Counted from the first letter of the stretch, positions 1 through 7,248 are shown. The stretch: 10,927 bases of DNA from Planctomycetaceae bacterium (GCA_016793185.1 JAEUIK010000184.1:1-10927), one strand, 5' to 3'. Made by a program: numbers and translations. The notes: generated by a model not told the origin, from the letters alone.

Positions 1-1193
1 GATTGACGCTCGCCGACCTGGCCGTCGACCGACTCTACGTCGACCGCGACCTGTACGCCGCCTTGCCCGAGACGCTGCGCGAACGCCTCCGCAAGCTGGA
101 TCCGCAAGGGCCGCTGCACCTCCGCGGCAGCGTGCAGATCAACGGCGGCGCCACGCCCGCGGTGCCCGATTCCGGCCAGTGGAACCTGCGCTGCGACATG
201 CAGCAGGGGACACTCACTTGCGGGCTGAAGCTCGAGCAGATCTATGGCGGCGTTCACTTCCAAGGGGGCTTCGACCGGCAGGGGTATCAGTCGCGGGCCG
301 AGCTGAACATCGATTCGCTGCTCTGCCGGAACCTGCAGTTCACCAATGTGCGCGGGCCGTTGTGGCTGGACAGCGGACGGGTTGTCGCCGGCGCCTGGGC
401 CGAGCGCGCGACCGATGGCCGGCCGCCGCGCCACCTCACCGCCAAGTGCATCGGCGGCATCGTCGTCGCCGACGCGGGCCTGTCGTTCGCGCCGCAGACG
501 CGCTACCAGGTGGTCGCCTCGTTGACCGACGGCAACCTGAAGCAACTGGCACAGAGCTTTGCGGCCGCCCGGCAGAACCTCAACGGCCGCGTGCTCGCGC
601 AGGTCAACCTGCAAGGCACCGCCGATGGCCTCCGCTCGCTGGCCGGCGACGGCCGCGTGCAGTTGCGCGATGCCACGCTCTACGAGCTGCCGCAGATGGT
701 GGCGCTGCTGGGCATCCTAAGCTTCAAACCCCCCGACACCAACGCCTTTGCCTCCAGCGACGTCAACTTCCGGATTCTCGGCGAGCATATCTATCTCGAC
801 CGGATCGATTTCCGCGGCGACGCGATCAGCCTGGAAGGGCAGGGGGAGATGAACTTCGCTTCCGACGTCGATCTGCGGTTCCACGCCATGGTGGGACGCA
901 ACGAGTGGAACGTGCCGATCATCTCGGACGTCTTTCGGGCGGGGAGCTCGCAGATCATGCAGATCCGCGTCGGCGGCAAGCTCAGCAACCCCGACGTCAC
1001 GCGCGACCATTTCCCGGTGGTGAACCAGGCCTTGCAAAACCTCCAGGCGGGCTTCGAGCGCCCCGCGCAGCCGCTGCCGGCAGCCCGAGGCACAAGCGTC
1101 GCGCCGGCGGGAGTCGCGCCCCCTCCCACCTATCCGGGGGCCAATGCCGGTCGTCCCGCCGCGGGGACCGCGCCTCATGGTTCGTTGCGGTAA
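1..1193 (+). CDS. AsmA-like C-terminal region protein, 5' partial
   Basis: The reading frame is open from the left edge of the window, so about 396 C-terminal residues are visible and the true start lies upstream. The TTG at base 3 is only the first in-frame start-like codon. The sequence has the alternating beta-strand look of AsmA/YhdP/TamB-type proteins: LRGSVQING near residue 40, GRVLAQVNLQGTADGLRSL near 195, then GDGRVQLRDATLYELPQMVALLGIL and the strand-rich block ending VGGKLSNPDVTRDHF near 335. Members of this superfamily are usually anchored in the inner membrane and extend into the periplasm, where several help move phospholipid to the outer membrane. That role is inferred here. The last 50 residues are rich in proline, alanine and glycine and look disordered. 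The gene leads a co-directional run with dapF and two other envelope genes. The family call is fairly secure; the exact subfamily is not. Confidence 0.75.
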   Translation, partial: LTLADLAVDRLYVDRDLYAALPETLRERLRKLDPQGPLHLRGSVQINGGATPAVPDSGQWNLRCDMQQGTLTCGLKLEQIYGGVHFQGGFDRQGYQSRAELNIDSLLCRNLQFTNVRGPLWLDSGRVVAGAWAERATDGRPPRHLTAKCIGGIVVADAGLSFAPQTRYQVVASLTDGNLKQLAQSFAAARQNLNGRVLAQVNLQGTADGLRSLAGDGRVQLRDATLYELPQMVALLGILSFKPPDTNAFASSDVNFRILGEHIYLDRIDFRGDAISLEGQGEMNFASDVDLRFHAMVGRNEWNVPIISDVFRAGSSQIMQIRVGGKLSNPDVTRDHFPVVNQALQNLQAGFERPAQPLPAARGTSVAPAGVAPPPTYPGANAGRPAAGTAPHGSLR

Positions 1194-1263
1194 GGCCGAT
1201 GGAGAATCAAGCCCAAGCCCACCCGGGGGGCGAACCTCGGGGCAACCGCGGGAGTCAGCTCGA

Positions 1264-1593
1264 ATGAGTGTGGGACCGACCCTGAGCGTGCTGGCCAGTG
1301 CCGCCGGCGTCCCGTTGGCGCAAACCAAGGGGACCGAGGTCGACCGCACTCGCCGCGAGGTCGACGCGCTCGAGGTTCAGCTGCGCCGCGAGGCGGACGC
1401 CCTCTCGGCGGCCGGAGTTGCGGCGGCCGACGACCAGCGGCACAGCGCGACCGAACGCGAGCAGGATCAGCGGCCGGCGTGGATCTTGTCGCAGCAGAAG
1501 CCGGCGGTTCGACCTGGCGCCTCGGCGGCCCGACCCGCCTCGGCCTACGACCCCGAAGAGCTGGCCGGCCAGGAACTCGACTTGCGCGGCTAG
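1264..1593 (+). CDS. Small hypothetical protein, 109 aa, charged helical middle
   Basis: I chose the ATG at 1264 because GGAG lies at 1251-1254, nine bases upstream; the longer frame from 1144 overlaps the AsmA-like gene and reads as composition-driven peptide. The product starts MSVGPTLSVLASAAGVPLAQ, then has a charged, probably alpha-helical or coiled-coil stretch at about residues 24-75 (EVDRTRREVDALEVQLRREA and following). A proline/alanine linker follows, and the end is YDPEELAGQELDLRG. There is no membrane segment or clear signal peptide. From memory, small proteins with an N-terminal AGxPLAQxKGxEVDR segment and a C-terminal LDLxG end occur in other planctomycetes; this was not checked. 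No function is known to me. It sits 70 bp after the AsmA-like gene and 121 bp before dapF, so it may share their transcript. Its coding status is likely but not proven. Confidence 0.6.
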   Translation: MSVGPTLSVLASAAGVPLAQTKGTEVDRTRREVDALEVQLRREADALSAAGVAAADDQRHSATEREQDQRPAWILSQQKPAVRPGASAARPASAYDPEELAGQELDLRG

Positions 1594-1664
1594 CGCTCCG
1601 ACTCGGGCGCAGGGAATCGGGTCGCGCGGGCAGAGTCAGGCTCGCCGTGACGGCGAATGTTCCC

Positions 1665-1670
1665 TAAAAT
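1665..1670 (+). promoter_or_regulatory. Candidate -10 box upstream of dapF
   Basis: TAAAAT matches five of six bases of the sigma-70 -10 consensus and stands out in GC-rich sequence. It lies 44 bases before the dapF start, giving a predicted leader of about 38 nt. No good -35 box lies 16-18 bases upstream (the sequence there is around TCGCCG), so support rests on the -10 alone. Confidence 0.35.
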
Positions 1671-1714
1671 GACCGGTCGCGACTCAAGTCCGTACGACCT
1701 CAGGATCGAGTGAC

Positions 1715-2641
1715 ATGCGCTTTACCAAGATGCACGGGGCCGGCAACGACTACGTGTACATCAACGGTTTCGATGAGACGCTGCCCGACGATTTGCCCGA
1801 GCTGGCGCGCCAGATTTCGGATCGACATTTCGGCGTGGGGGGCGATGGGATGGTCTTGATCCTGCCGTCGACCGTGGCCGATGCCCGGATGCGGATGTTC
1901 AACGCCGATGGGTCGGAAGCCGAGATGTGCGGCAATGCCATCCGCTGCGTCGGTAAGTTTCTGTTTGATCATGCCCTGACGGCCGAGCGCGAGCTCCGTA
2001 TCGAAACGGGGGCCGGGATCCTCACCGTGCAGCTTGAAGTCGCCCACGGAGTGGTCGAGCGGGTGCGCGTCGATATGGGGCTCCCGCGGCTCGTGCCCGC
2101 CGAGATCCCGACGACGTTGCCAGCCAGCCGGCTGACTGCCGCGGCCATCTCCCGGTTGCCGGCCGCACTGGCGCAGTCGGTCGCCTCCGCGGTGGTGGAC
2201 GCTCCGCTCGACGTGGCGGGCGAGCGGCTCGCGGTCAGCTGCGTGTCGATGGGGAACCCGCATTGCGTGACGTTCGTCGACCGGCTCAGTGACCGGTGGG
2301 TCCGCGAGATCGGCCCGCGGATCGAAGTGGATGAGCACTTTCCGCGCAAAGTGAACGCCGAGTTCGTCGAAGTGATTTCGCCCACGGAACTGCGGATGCG
2401 CGTCTGGGAACGAGGCTCGGGCGAGACGCTCGCCTGCGGCACCGGCGCCGCCGCGGTCTGTGTCGCCGGCGTCCTCTCGGGACGCACGCGCTCGCGGGTC
2501 GTGATTCACCTGTTGGGAGGCGACCTGGAGCTCGAGTGGGGCGCGGACGGTCACGTCTACAAGACCGGGCCGGCGGTCGAAGTGTTTGCCGGCGAGTGGC
2601 AGCTCGATCCGGCGCGCGCCGCGGCGCCTATTTCGACCTGA
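1715..2641 (+). CDS. dapF: Diaminopimelate epimerase
   Basis: DapF converts LL-2,6-diaminopimelate to the meso form in the cytoplasm. Meso-DAP is the direct precursor of lysine and the cross-linking residue of Gram-negative-type peptidoglycan. The 308-residue product has all family hallmarks: the N-terminal MRFTKMHGAGNDYVYING, GVGGDGM at 41-46, MFNADGSEAEMCGNAIRC at 61-78 carrying the first catalytic cysteine (Cys72), SMGNPHCV at 178-185, RGSGETLACGTGAAA at 233-247 carrying the second catalytic cysteine (Cys241), and the closing GPAVEVFAGEW. Both cysteines needed for the two-base, cofactor-independent mechanism are present and the length is only slightly above the usual 275-290. The start has AGGA at 1702-1705 with nine-base spacing. 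A candidate promoter lies 44 bases upstream. The gene is followed after 30 bp by an acyltransferase. Identification is very secure. Confidence 0.97.
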   Translation: MRFTKMHGAGNDYVYINGFDETLPDDLPELARQISDRHFGVGGDGMVLILPSTVADARMRMFNADGSEAEMCGNAIRCVGKFLFDHALTAERELRIETGAGILTVQLEVAHGVVERVRVDMGLPRLVPAEIPTTLPASRLTAAAISRLPAALAQSVASAVVDAPLDVAGERLAVSCVSMGNPHCVTFVDRLSDRWVREIGPRIEVDEHFPRKVNAEFVEVISPTELRMRVWERGSGETLACGTGAAAVCVAGVLSGRTRSRVVIHLLGGDLELEWGADGHVYKTGPAVEVFAGEWQLDPARAAAPIST

Positions 2642-2653
2642 CGGGTCGTACCA

Positions 2654-2669
2654 CAGGCAAGGAGGCCTG
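2654..2669 (+). promoter_or_regulatory. Hairpin presenting the Shine-Dalgarno of the acyltransferase
   Basis: CAGGC (2654-2658) pairs perfectly with GCCTG (2665-2669), leaving the loop AAGGAG, which is the core of the AAGGAGG ribosome binding site of the gene starting at 2672. The stem ends two bases before the ATG. The pairing is seen directly. Whether it affects translation is inference, and five-base stems are common in GC-rich DNA. Confidence 0.35.
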
Positions 2670-2671
2670 GC

Positions 2672-3496
2672 ATGAAGATTCGCTTGCCGCTGTTGGATCG
2701 CCTGGCGGGGTTGGTATGCGCTTCGCTCGTCCGCTCGTGGATGAGCACCACCGATCTGCGCGTCGCCTACTACGATCCCACCGTCGATCCCGTGCATCCC
2801 GACTGGAGCGGGCAGAAGATCTACGTCTTCTGGCACGAGTACATTCTGCTCCCGCTCGCGGTGCGGGGGCATTCGAACCTGGTGATGCTGCTCAGCCAGC
2901 ACCATGACGCCGAGATTCTCAGTCACGTCGCCGGATTTCTCGGCTTTGGCACCGTCCGCGGCTCGACCTCGCGCGGCGGCGCCGCCGCGCTCCGCGCGAT
3001 GCTGCGGCACAGCGCGCACATGAACCTGACGATCACGCCCGACGGGCCGCGCGGGCCGCGCCGCGTGCTGGCGCCGGGGCCAATCTATCTGGCGTCGAAG
3101 CTGCAGATGCCGCTGGTGCTGCTCGGACTGGGGTGCGATCGCCCCTGGCGCGCCAAGAGCTGGGACCGCTTCGCCATTCCACGCCCCTACTCGCGGATGC
3201 GCGCCGTGGTGAGCCCCGCGCTGCACCTGCCCGCGAATCTCGATCGCCAGGGACTTGAGCACTACCGTCAGTCGACGGAGACGCTGTTGAATCGTTTGAC
3301 GCTCGAGGCCGAAGCCTGGGCCGAGTCGGGCACGCGCAAGGTGGGCGAGGCGGCGGCGCTGCGGATTCCTTCGCCGCACCAGCCGCGGCGCCGCGATCCG
3401 GCGCATGCCCTCCGCGGACCGCATTCCGGGTCGCTGCGCCCCGCGCTGCCGGTGGTCGCCGGGGGCCAGTTGCCGGCTGAGCGGGCGACGACCTGA
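2672..3496 (+). CDS. Lysophospholipid acyltransferase family protein (DUF374-type)
   Basis: This 274-residue protein fits the DUF374 branch of the lysophospholipid acyltransferase superfamily, which transfers acyl groups to glycerophospholipid or lipid A-type acceptors at the inner membrane. Visible motifs are FWHEYIL at 53-59, SQHHDAEIL at 75-83 (the family version of the HX4D catalytic block, with His78 and nearby acids), RGSTSRGGAAAL at 96-107, and ITPDGPRGPRR at 121-131, followed by IYLASKLQMPLV, the usual substrate-side segment. The N-terminus has one moderately hydrophobic stretch (about 7-22). Residues from about 235 on are a proline/arginine-rich extension that I do not recognise. The start is fixed by a strong AAGGAGG at 2659-2665, six bases from the ATG. 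It lies 30 bp after dapF, consistent with co-transcription. The acceptor substrate is unknown; an outer-membrane lipid role is inferred from family and neighbours. Confidence 0.88.
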   Translation: MKIRLPLLDRLAGLVCASLVRSWMSTTDLRVAYYDPTVDPVHPDWSGQKIYVFWHEYILLPLAVRGHSNLVMLLSQHHDAEILSHVAGFLGFGTVRGSTSRGGAAALRAMLRHSAHMNLTITPDGPRGPRRVLAPGPIYLASKLQMPLVLLGLGCDRPWRAKSWDRFAIPRPYSRMRAVVSPALHLPANLDRQGLEHYRQSTETLLNRLTLEAEAWAESGTRKVGEAAALRIPSPHQPRRRDPAHALRGPHSGSLRPALPVVAGGQLPAERATT

Positions 3497-3501
3497 CCCG
3501 A

Positions 3502-3531
3502 GTGCCGTTTACGCCGCGGTTGATCTATACT
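3502..3531 (+). promoter_or_regulatory. Candidate promoter abutting the glycosyltransferase start
   Basis: A -10 box TATACT (3526-3531, five of six consensus bases) lies only nine bases before the ATG at 3540. A weak -35, GTGCCG (3502-3507), is 18 bases upstream. Transcription would begin at about 3537-3540, so the message could have essentially no leader. This agrees with the absence of a properly spaced Shine-Dalgarno; only GGGG at 3533-3536 is present, too close to the ATG. Confidence 0.4.
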
Positions 3532-3539
3532 TGGGGCGT

Positions 3540-5237
3540 ATGTCTCTTCCGCCGGATCACGCTGCGACCCGACATTCTGCCGCGTTGGCGGCGCTCGTCG
3601 TCGCGACGATCGCTTTTCTGCTGCCGTGGGTGAACCGGGCCTTCGAGATCGACGAGCCCCTCTTCCTCTGGAGCGCCGAGCAGATTCTCCGCGCGCCCAG
3701 CGACTTCTACGGCGGGCAGCTCAACTGGTATGGCAGCCAGCAGCCCTTTGCCCAGGTGATCAAGAATCCGCCTCTCAATGCCTTCTATCTCGCGGCGGTC
3801 GGGCGGTTCGCGGGTTTCGGCGAGCGGCCGTTGCACCTGGCAATGTTGCCCTGGTCGGTCGCGGTGATTGTGGGAACGTACGTCCTGGCCCGACGCTGGG
3901 GTGTGCCGCCGCTCGGTTCGGCCGCGCTCACGCTGGCCACGCCCGCGGTGCTGGTCTCGAGCATGAGCGTGATGTGCGACGTCCCGATGTTGGCGCTCTG
4001 GATGTGGGGGTTGATCCTCTGGCTGCGCGGGCTGGCCGAGCAGCGCCCCGCGAGCCTGGCCGCGAGCGTCGTGCTGATGGCCTTGTGCGCCTTGACCAAG
4101 TACTTGGGCGTGGCGCTCGTTCCCTTGGCGCTAGTCGCGGGCCTGCTCGAGCGCCGACGGCCGGGCGGCTGGCTCTTGTGGCTGGCGATCCCCGTGGCCG
4201 CGTCGATCGCCTTCGAGTTCTATCTCCGCGACAAGTACGGCACCGGAGCCTTTCTGGATGCGGCCGGCTACGCGACGAAAGCCGTGGGCGAAAACCGACT
4301 GTCGTTCCTCGGTCGCGGGCTGGTCACGCTGCTCTTCGCCGGCGGGGCGCTCCTGCCGCTCTCGTTCTTGGCCCCCTGGTTGTGGTCCGGCCGCGAACTG
4401 GGGAGCTGGGGCGCCGTCACGCTCGCCCTGGGAGCGGCATTCCTGGTTGCCGGCGCGGTCGCGTCGGGCGGCGCGAGCGACTACCCGCTCCGCACGCCGG
4501 CCGGCGTCCGGTGGGGGGCCCTCGCGCAGGTGACCTGGTTTGCCGTCACCGGCTTGCAGATTCTGGCGCTCTTGGCGCGCGAGCTTTGGAGCCGGCGCGA
4601 TACGACGGCCGTTCTGCTGGTTCTCTGGATCGCGGGAGTCCTCGTCTTTGCCGGCTGGATCAATTGGTCGATCAACGTGCGGTCGATCCTCCCGGCCGTT
4701 CCCGCGGTGGCGATTCTGGCGATGCGCCAGATCGCGGCTCGAGCGCCGGTCGCGGCCGACAGTGCGCGACGTCGGCTGGCCATTCCCTGGATCGCGGGTC
4801 TGGTTCTGTCGCTGGCCGTGTGCTGGGCCGATTACAGTTCGGCGCAGGCCAATCGCGCGGCGGCAGCCGCCTTGATCGATCGCTATAGCCGCCACCAATC
4901 GGGATCGGAGCTCTGGTTCAGCGGTCACTGGGGCCTGCAGTACTATCTGCAGCGGGCGCAAGCCAGGCCGATCGATCTGCGGGGGAGCGACCTCCTGGAC
5001 GGGGACGTGCTGGTAATTCCCGAGGATAACCCGGGGATGTTCGAAGTCCCCGCGGAGTGGAAAATCGTGCAGACGCTCGAAGAGCCGGTCTGCGGCTGGC
5101 TGACCACGACGTCGCTCACGCTCCAGGCGGCGTTCTACAGCAGCGTGCTCGGCCCAGTGCCGTATTACTGCGGACACGTGCCGCCGCGCAAGTACTTCGT
5201 CTACGATCCGTTTCGACGTGCTGAGCGCGAGCGGTAA
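3540..5237 (+). CDS. GT39/ArnT-PMT-like membrane glycosyltransferase, 565 aa
   Basis: This is a multi-spanning membrane protein of the GT-C fold, which moves sugars from polyprenyl-phosphate donors to lipid or protein acceptors on the periplasmic side. The first membrane helix is at about 14-32, followed by FEIDEP with the acidic pair Asp38-Glu39 expected in the first external loop. Further markers are NPPLNAFYLA near 76-85, MCDVPML near 145-151 (second conserved acid), LTKYLG near 185-190, and NVRSILPAVPA near 379-389, the R-x-LP motif. Around ten hydrophobic segments are visible, then a soluble C-terminal domain from about 435 with ELWFSGHWGLQYYLQ. I chose the ATG at 3540 over an in-frame one at 3405, because the latter lies inside the acyltransferase gene and adds 45 arginine/proline-rich residues. 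The acceptor is unknown. The gap after the acyltransferase is 43 bp, and the phosphatase gene converges on it. Confidence 0.87.
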   Translation: MSLPPDHAATRHSAALAALVVATIAFLLPWVNRAFEIDEPLFLWSAEQILRAPSDFYGGQLNWYGSQQPFAQVIKNPPLNAFYLAAVGRFAGFGERPLHLAMLPWSVAVIVGTYVLARRWGVPPLGSAALTLATPAVLVSSMSVMCDVPMLALWMWGLILWLRGLAEQRPASLAASVVLMALCALTKYLGVALVPLALVAGLLERRRPGGWLLWLAIPVAASIAFEFYLRDKYGTGAFLDAAGYATKAVGENRLSFLGRGLVTLLFAGGALLPLSFLAPWLWSGRELGSWGAVTLALGAAFLVAGAVASGGASDYPLRTPAGVRWGALAQVTWFAVTGLQILALLARELWSRRDTTAVLLVLWIAGVLVFAGWINWSINVRSILPAVPAVAILAMRQIAARAPVAADSARRRLAIPWIAGLVLSLAVCWADYSSAQANRAAAAALIDRYSRHQSGSELWFSGHWGLQYYLQRAQARPIDLRGSDLLDGDVLVIPEDNPGMFEVPAEWKIVQTLEEPVCGWLTTTSLTLQAAFYSSVLGPVPYYCGHVPPRKYFVYDPFRRAERER

Positions 5238-5276
5238 CGGAGCGTGCGCCGCGTTGTGCTGCGCGCGGTAGCGAGC

Positions 5277-6950
5277 TTACACCAGCCGCCCGATGCAGGC
5301 GAGGCACATGTCGTCGCTTTGCGGCTGCGCGCCGACGAACTTGCGGACGCCGTCGAGAATCTGCCGGCCGAGGACCTGCATGCCGAGCGCCTCGCCGAGG
5401 AATTGCTCGCGGAGTCGCGTCAGCCCGAACAACTCGCCCGCGGAGTTCAAGGCTTCGCTGATGCCGTCGGTGAACAGGCAGAGGCTTTCGCCGGGCGCGA
5501 GTTGGATGGAGACCGCTTCGTAGGCGTAATCGTCGATGACGCCCAAGGGGGGACCGGCCTCATCGGCCGTGGGGGTGGCGATCTCGCCGTTGGCCCGGCG
5601 CCAATAGGGTGGCATGTGTCCGGCGTTGACGAGCGTCACCTGGTGTTCGGCCGGGTCGAGCACCGCGAGCACCATCGTGACGAAGCGATCCTGCCAGCCG
5701 CTGCTGGCGAAGGTGGCGTTGATGCGGTTCATGGCCAGGTCGGGGCGCGGCTCGCTCGCCAGGCAGTAGCGCACGTCGGACGAGAGCTTGGCCATCAAGA
5801 GCGCGGCGGGAACGCCCTTGCCGGCGACATCGGCCACGACGATCGCCATCCGACCGCCGGGGAGCTCGATGTAGTCGTAGTAGTCCCCCCCCAACTGCAG
5901 CGCCGAATCGTAGAAGTCGAAGAACTCATAGCCCGAAATCTGCGGCGGGCTGCTCGGCAAAAACCCGCGCTGGACCTGGTGCGCCAGGTCGAGATCGCGC
6001 TCCAGGCGCTGCTGGACCAAAGCCCGCTCGTGGAGCTGCGAGTTTTCGACGGTGATCGCCGCCTGTTGGGCGACGCTGGCGAGCACGTCCAGGTCTTCCT
6101 GCTTGAAGCGGCTCCGTTGATCGAGCGTATCGATCTGTAACACGCCAAGCGCTTTGCCTTCGCTATCGATCAGCGGCGCGCACATCATCGAGCGAATACG
6201 GAAATCGGCGATGCTCTGGCTCATGTCGAACCGCGCGTCGCTGGCGGCGTCGGCCGAGAGGATCACTTCCTTGGTGCTCATCACCTGGTTGACGATCGTC
6301 CGGCTGATGCGGATCGTCTCTTCGGCGCCGGGGCGGCGATGCTTGACCGCTTTGGGGACCAGCGGGCCCCCCTCGGTCATCCGCAGCACGACAAACCCGC
6401 GGTCGGCCTGCGTAAAGATCTTGAACAGGCTGTCAAGAATCTTGTGCAGCACGTCGTCGAGCACCAGCGTCTTGCCCAACGATTGGGTCAGTTCGATCAG
6501 GGCCCGCAGCTTGACCTCGGGGCGCACCGAGACGCGTAGTCCCGCTTCGCTGGACGAGATGTCGAGCTTCGACATGATCGTCGAAGGGGCCGTCCCCTCG
6601 TCGTCGACCATCAACGCCTTGCCCCGATCGGCCTGGCCATCGTCCGGGGGGGCGCCGGGCGTCTGCCGGTGGAAGGTGAAGAGCAGATCGCAGATCTTCA
6701 AGCGGTCGTTCTCTTGCAGGCGGTAGCGCCCCTGGATCGCCTGACCATTGACCAGCGTCCCGTTGCGGCTGTGGAGGTCCTCGACGTAGTACTCGTCGCC
6801 GGCGACGATGATCTGCGCGTGCTGCCGGCTGATGGCGCCCACGTCCAGGACGATATCGCAGTCGGGATGCCGGCCCAGCACCATCTTCTCGCCGTCGAGC
6901 GCGAAGACCTGACCGGGATTCAAGCCTTTCAGAACTTGCAGCACGGCCAT
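5277..6950 (-). CDS. FHA-GAF-SpoIIE-type PP2C serine/threonine phosphatase, 557 aa
   Basis: This is a soluble signalling protein with three domains. The N-terminal FHA domain (about 1-97) has the phosphothreonine-binding signature GRHPDCD at 26-32, SRQHAQI at 41-47 and HSRNGTLVNG at 60-69. A GAF domain (about 145-305) ends in the helix EDLDVLASVAQQAAITVEN, followed by a coiled linker with the RsbU-like DLAHQVQRGFLP. The C-terminal PP2C/SpoIIE domain (about 340-555) keeps the metal ligands: Asp356 in GGDYYDY, Asp374 in VADVAGKGV, Asp495 in FTDGISEA and Asp547 in SDDM. It is therefore predicted to be an active phosphatase, classically acting on anti-sigma-factor antagonists. The ATG at 6950 has AGGAA nearby upstream; an in-frame ATG 43 codons earlier adds only low-complexity residues and would leave the FHA domain unusually late. 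A candidate promoter lies at 7165-7194. The partner and the GAF ligand are unknown. Confidence 0.93.
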   Translation of the reverse strand: MAVLQVLKGLNPGQVFALDGEKMVLGRHPDCDIVLDVGAISRQHAQIIVAGDEYYVEDLHSRNGTLVNGQAIQGRYRLQENDRLKICDLLFTFHRQTPGAPPDDGQADRGKALMVDDEGTAPSTIMSKLDISSSEAGLRVSVRPEVKLRALIELTQSLGKTLVLDDVLHKILDSLFKIFTQADRGFVVLRMTEGGPLVPKAVKHRRPGAEETIRISRTIVNQVMSTKEVILSADAASDARFDMSQSIADFRIRSMMCAPLIDSEGKALGVLQIDTLDQRSRFKQEDLDVLASVAQQAAITVENSQLHERALVQQRLERDLDLAHQVQRGFLPSSPPQISGYEFFDFYDSALQLGGDYYDYIELPGGRMAIVVADVAGKGVPAALLMAKLSSDVRYCLASEPRPDLAMNRINATFASSGWQDRFVTMVLAVLDPAEHQVTLVNAGHMPPYWRRANGEIATPTADEAGPPLGVIDDYAYEAVSIQLAPGESLCLFTDGISEALNSAGELFGLTRLREQFLGEALGMQVLGRQILDGVRKFVGAQPQSDDMCLACIGRLV

Positions 6951-7164
6951 ACGAGTTCCTGGCTGAGGGCGAGATGGCCCGCACGCGGGGCGCTGGGGGC
7001 CCAGTCGTGCGCCTGCGCAAACGGCGACCCGACCCGGCTCAGGCCCCGGCCGCGAGGGCTGCGGGGCCCTGGCCGACAATCGTGCCAGCGCTGGAGGCAG
7101 GATGGGCGAGCGATCGCGGACCGTTCCCTCGGCGGCACTGCGCGCATTGCATCTCTTGAAGCGG

Positions 7165-7194
7165 ATTCTAGTTGCGTCCCCCCGGCGGCGTCAA
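7165..7194 (-). promoter_or_regulatory. Candidate sigma-70 promoter for the phosphatase gene
   Basis: Read on the minus strand, the -35 TTGACG (7194-7189) and -10 TAGAAT (7170-7165) are separated by 18 bases. Both match consensus at five of six positions. Transcription would start near 7158, giving the phosphatase mRNA a leader of roughly 205 nt. Confidence 0.5.
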
Positions 7195-7213
7195 TTCGCC
7201 CGGTGTGCGTCCC

Positions 7214-7242
7214 TTGACGCCACGCCCCCCGAGCGCTAGGCT
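7214..7242 (+). promoter_or_regulatory. Candidate promoter firing toward the tRNA
   Basis: On the plus strand, TTGACG (7214-7219) and TAGGCT (7237-7242) are exactly 17 bases apart. The -35 is good; the -10 matches only three of six consensus bases (TA and the final T). Transcription would start near 7249 and run toward the tRNA at 7458. It lies back to back with the minus-strand promoter, with 19 bases between the two -35 boxes. Confidence 0.35.
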
Positions 7243-7248
7243 GGGCAT

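Noticed and set aside
1700..3424. 574-codon open frame on the minus strand opposite dapF and the acyltransferase
   Set aside because: It is antisense to two confidently identified genes, spans both plus the gap between them, and its product is arginine/histidine/glycine-rich with no recognisable domain, as expected for the complementary frame of GC-rich coding DNA.
4131..5177. 348-codon minus-strand frame and the 420-codon plus-strand frame (3626-4888) over the glycosyltransferase
   Set aside because: Both overlap a gene with clear membrane segments and GT39 motifs, and both are arginine/proline/glycine-rich shadows.
5238..5276. Possible bidirectional terminator between the converging glycosyltransferase and phosphatase genes
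   Set aside because: CCGCG (5249-5253) and CGCGG (5264-5268) can pair, but the loop is ten bases and no T-tract follows on either strand.
5244..6140. 298-codon plus-strand frame opposite the phosphatase
   Set aside because: It lies antisense to the catalytic domain, where the minus-strand frame carries all PP2C metal ligands. No domain is recognisable in it.
6951..7079. 43-residue N-terminal extension of the phosphatase from an earlier in-frame ATG at 7079
   Set aside because: The extra residues are low-complexity Pro/Arg/Gly. The ATG at 6950 has a ribosome binding site and directly precedes the first FHA strand.
7129..7151. Sigma-54-like GGCAC...TTGCA sequence on the plus strand
   Set aside because: The distance between the GG and GC dinucleotides is 13 rather than the required 10 bases, and no gene follows directly.
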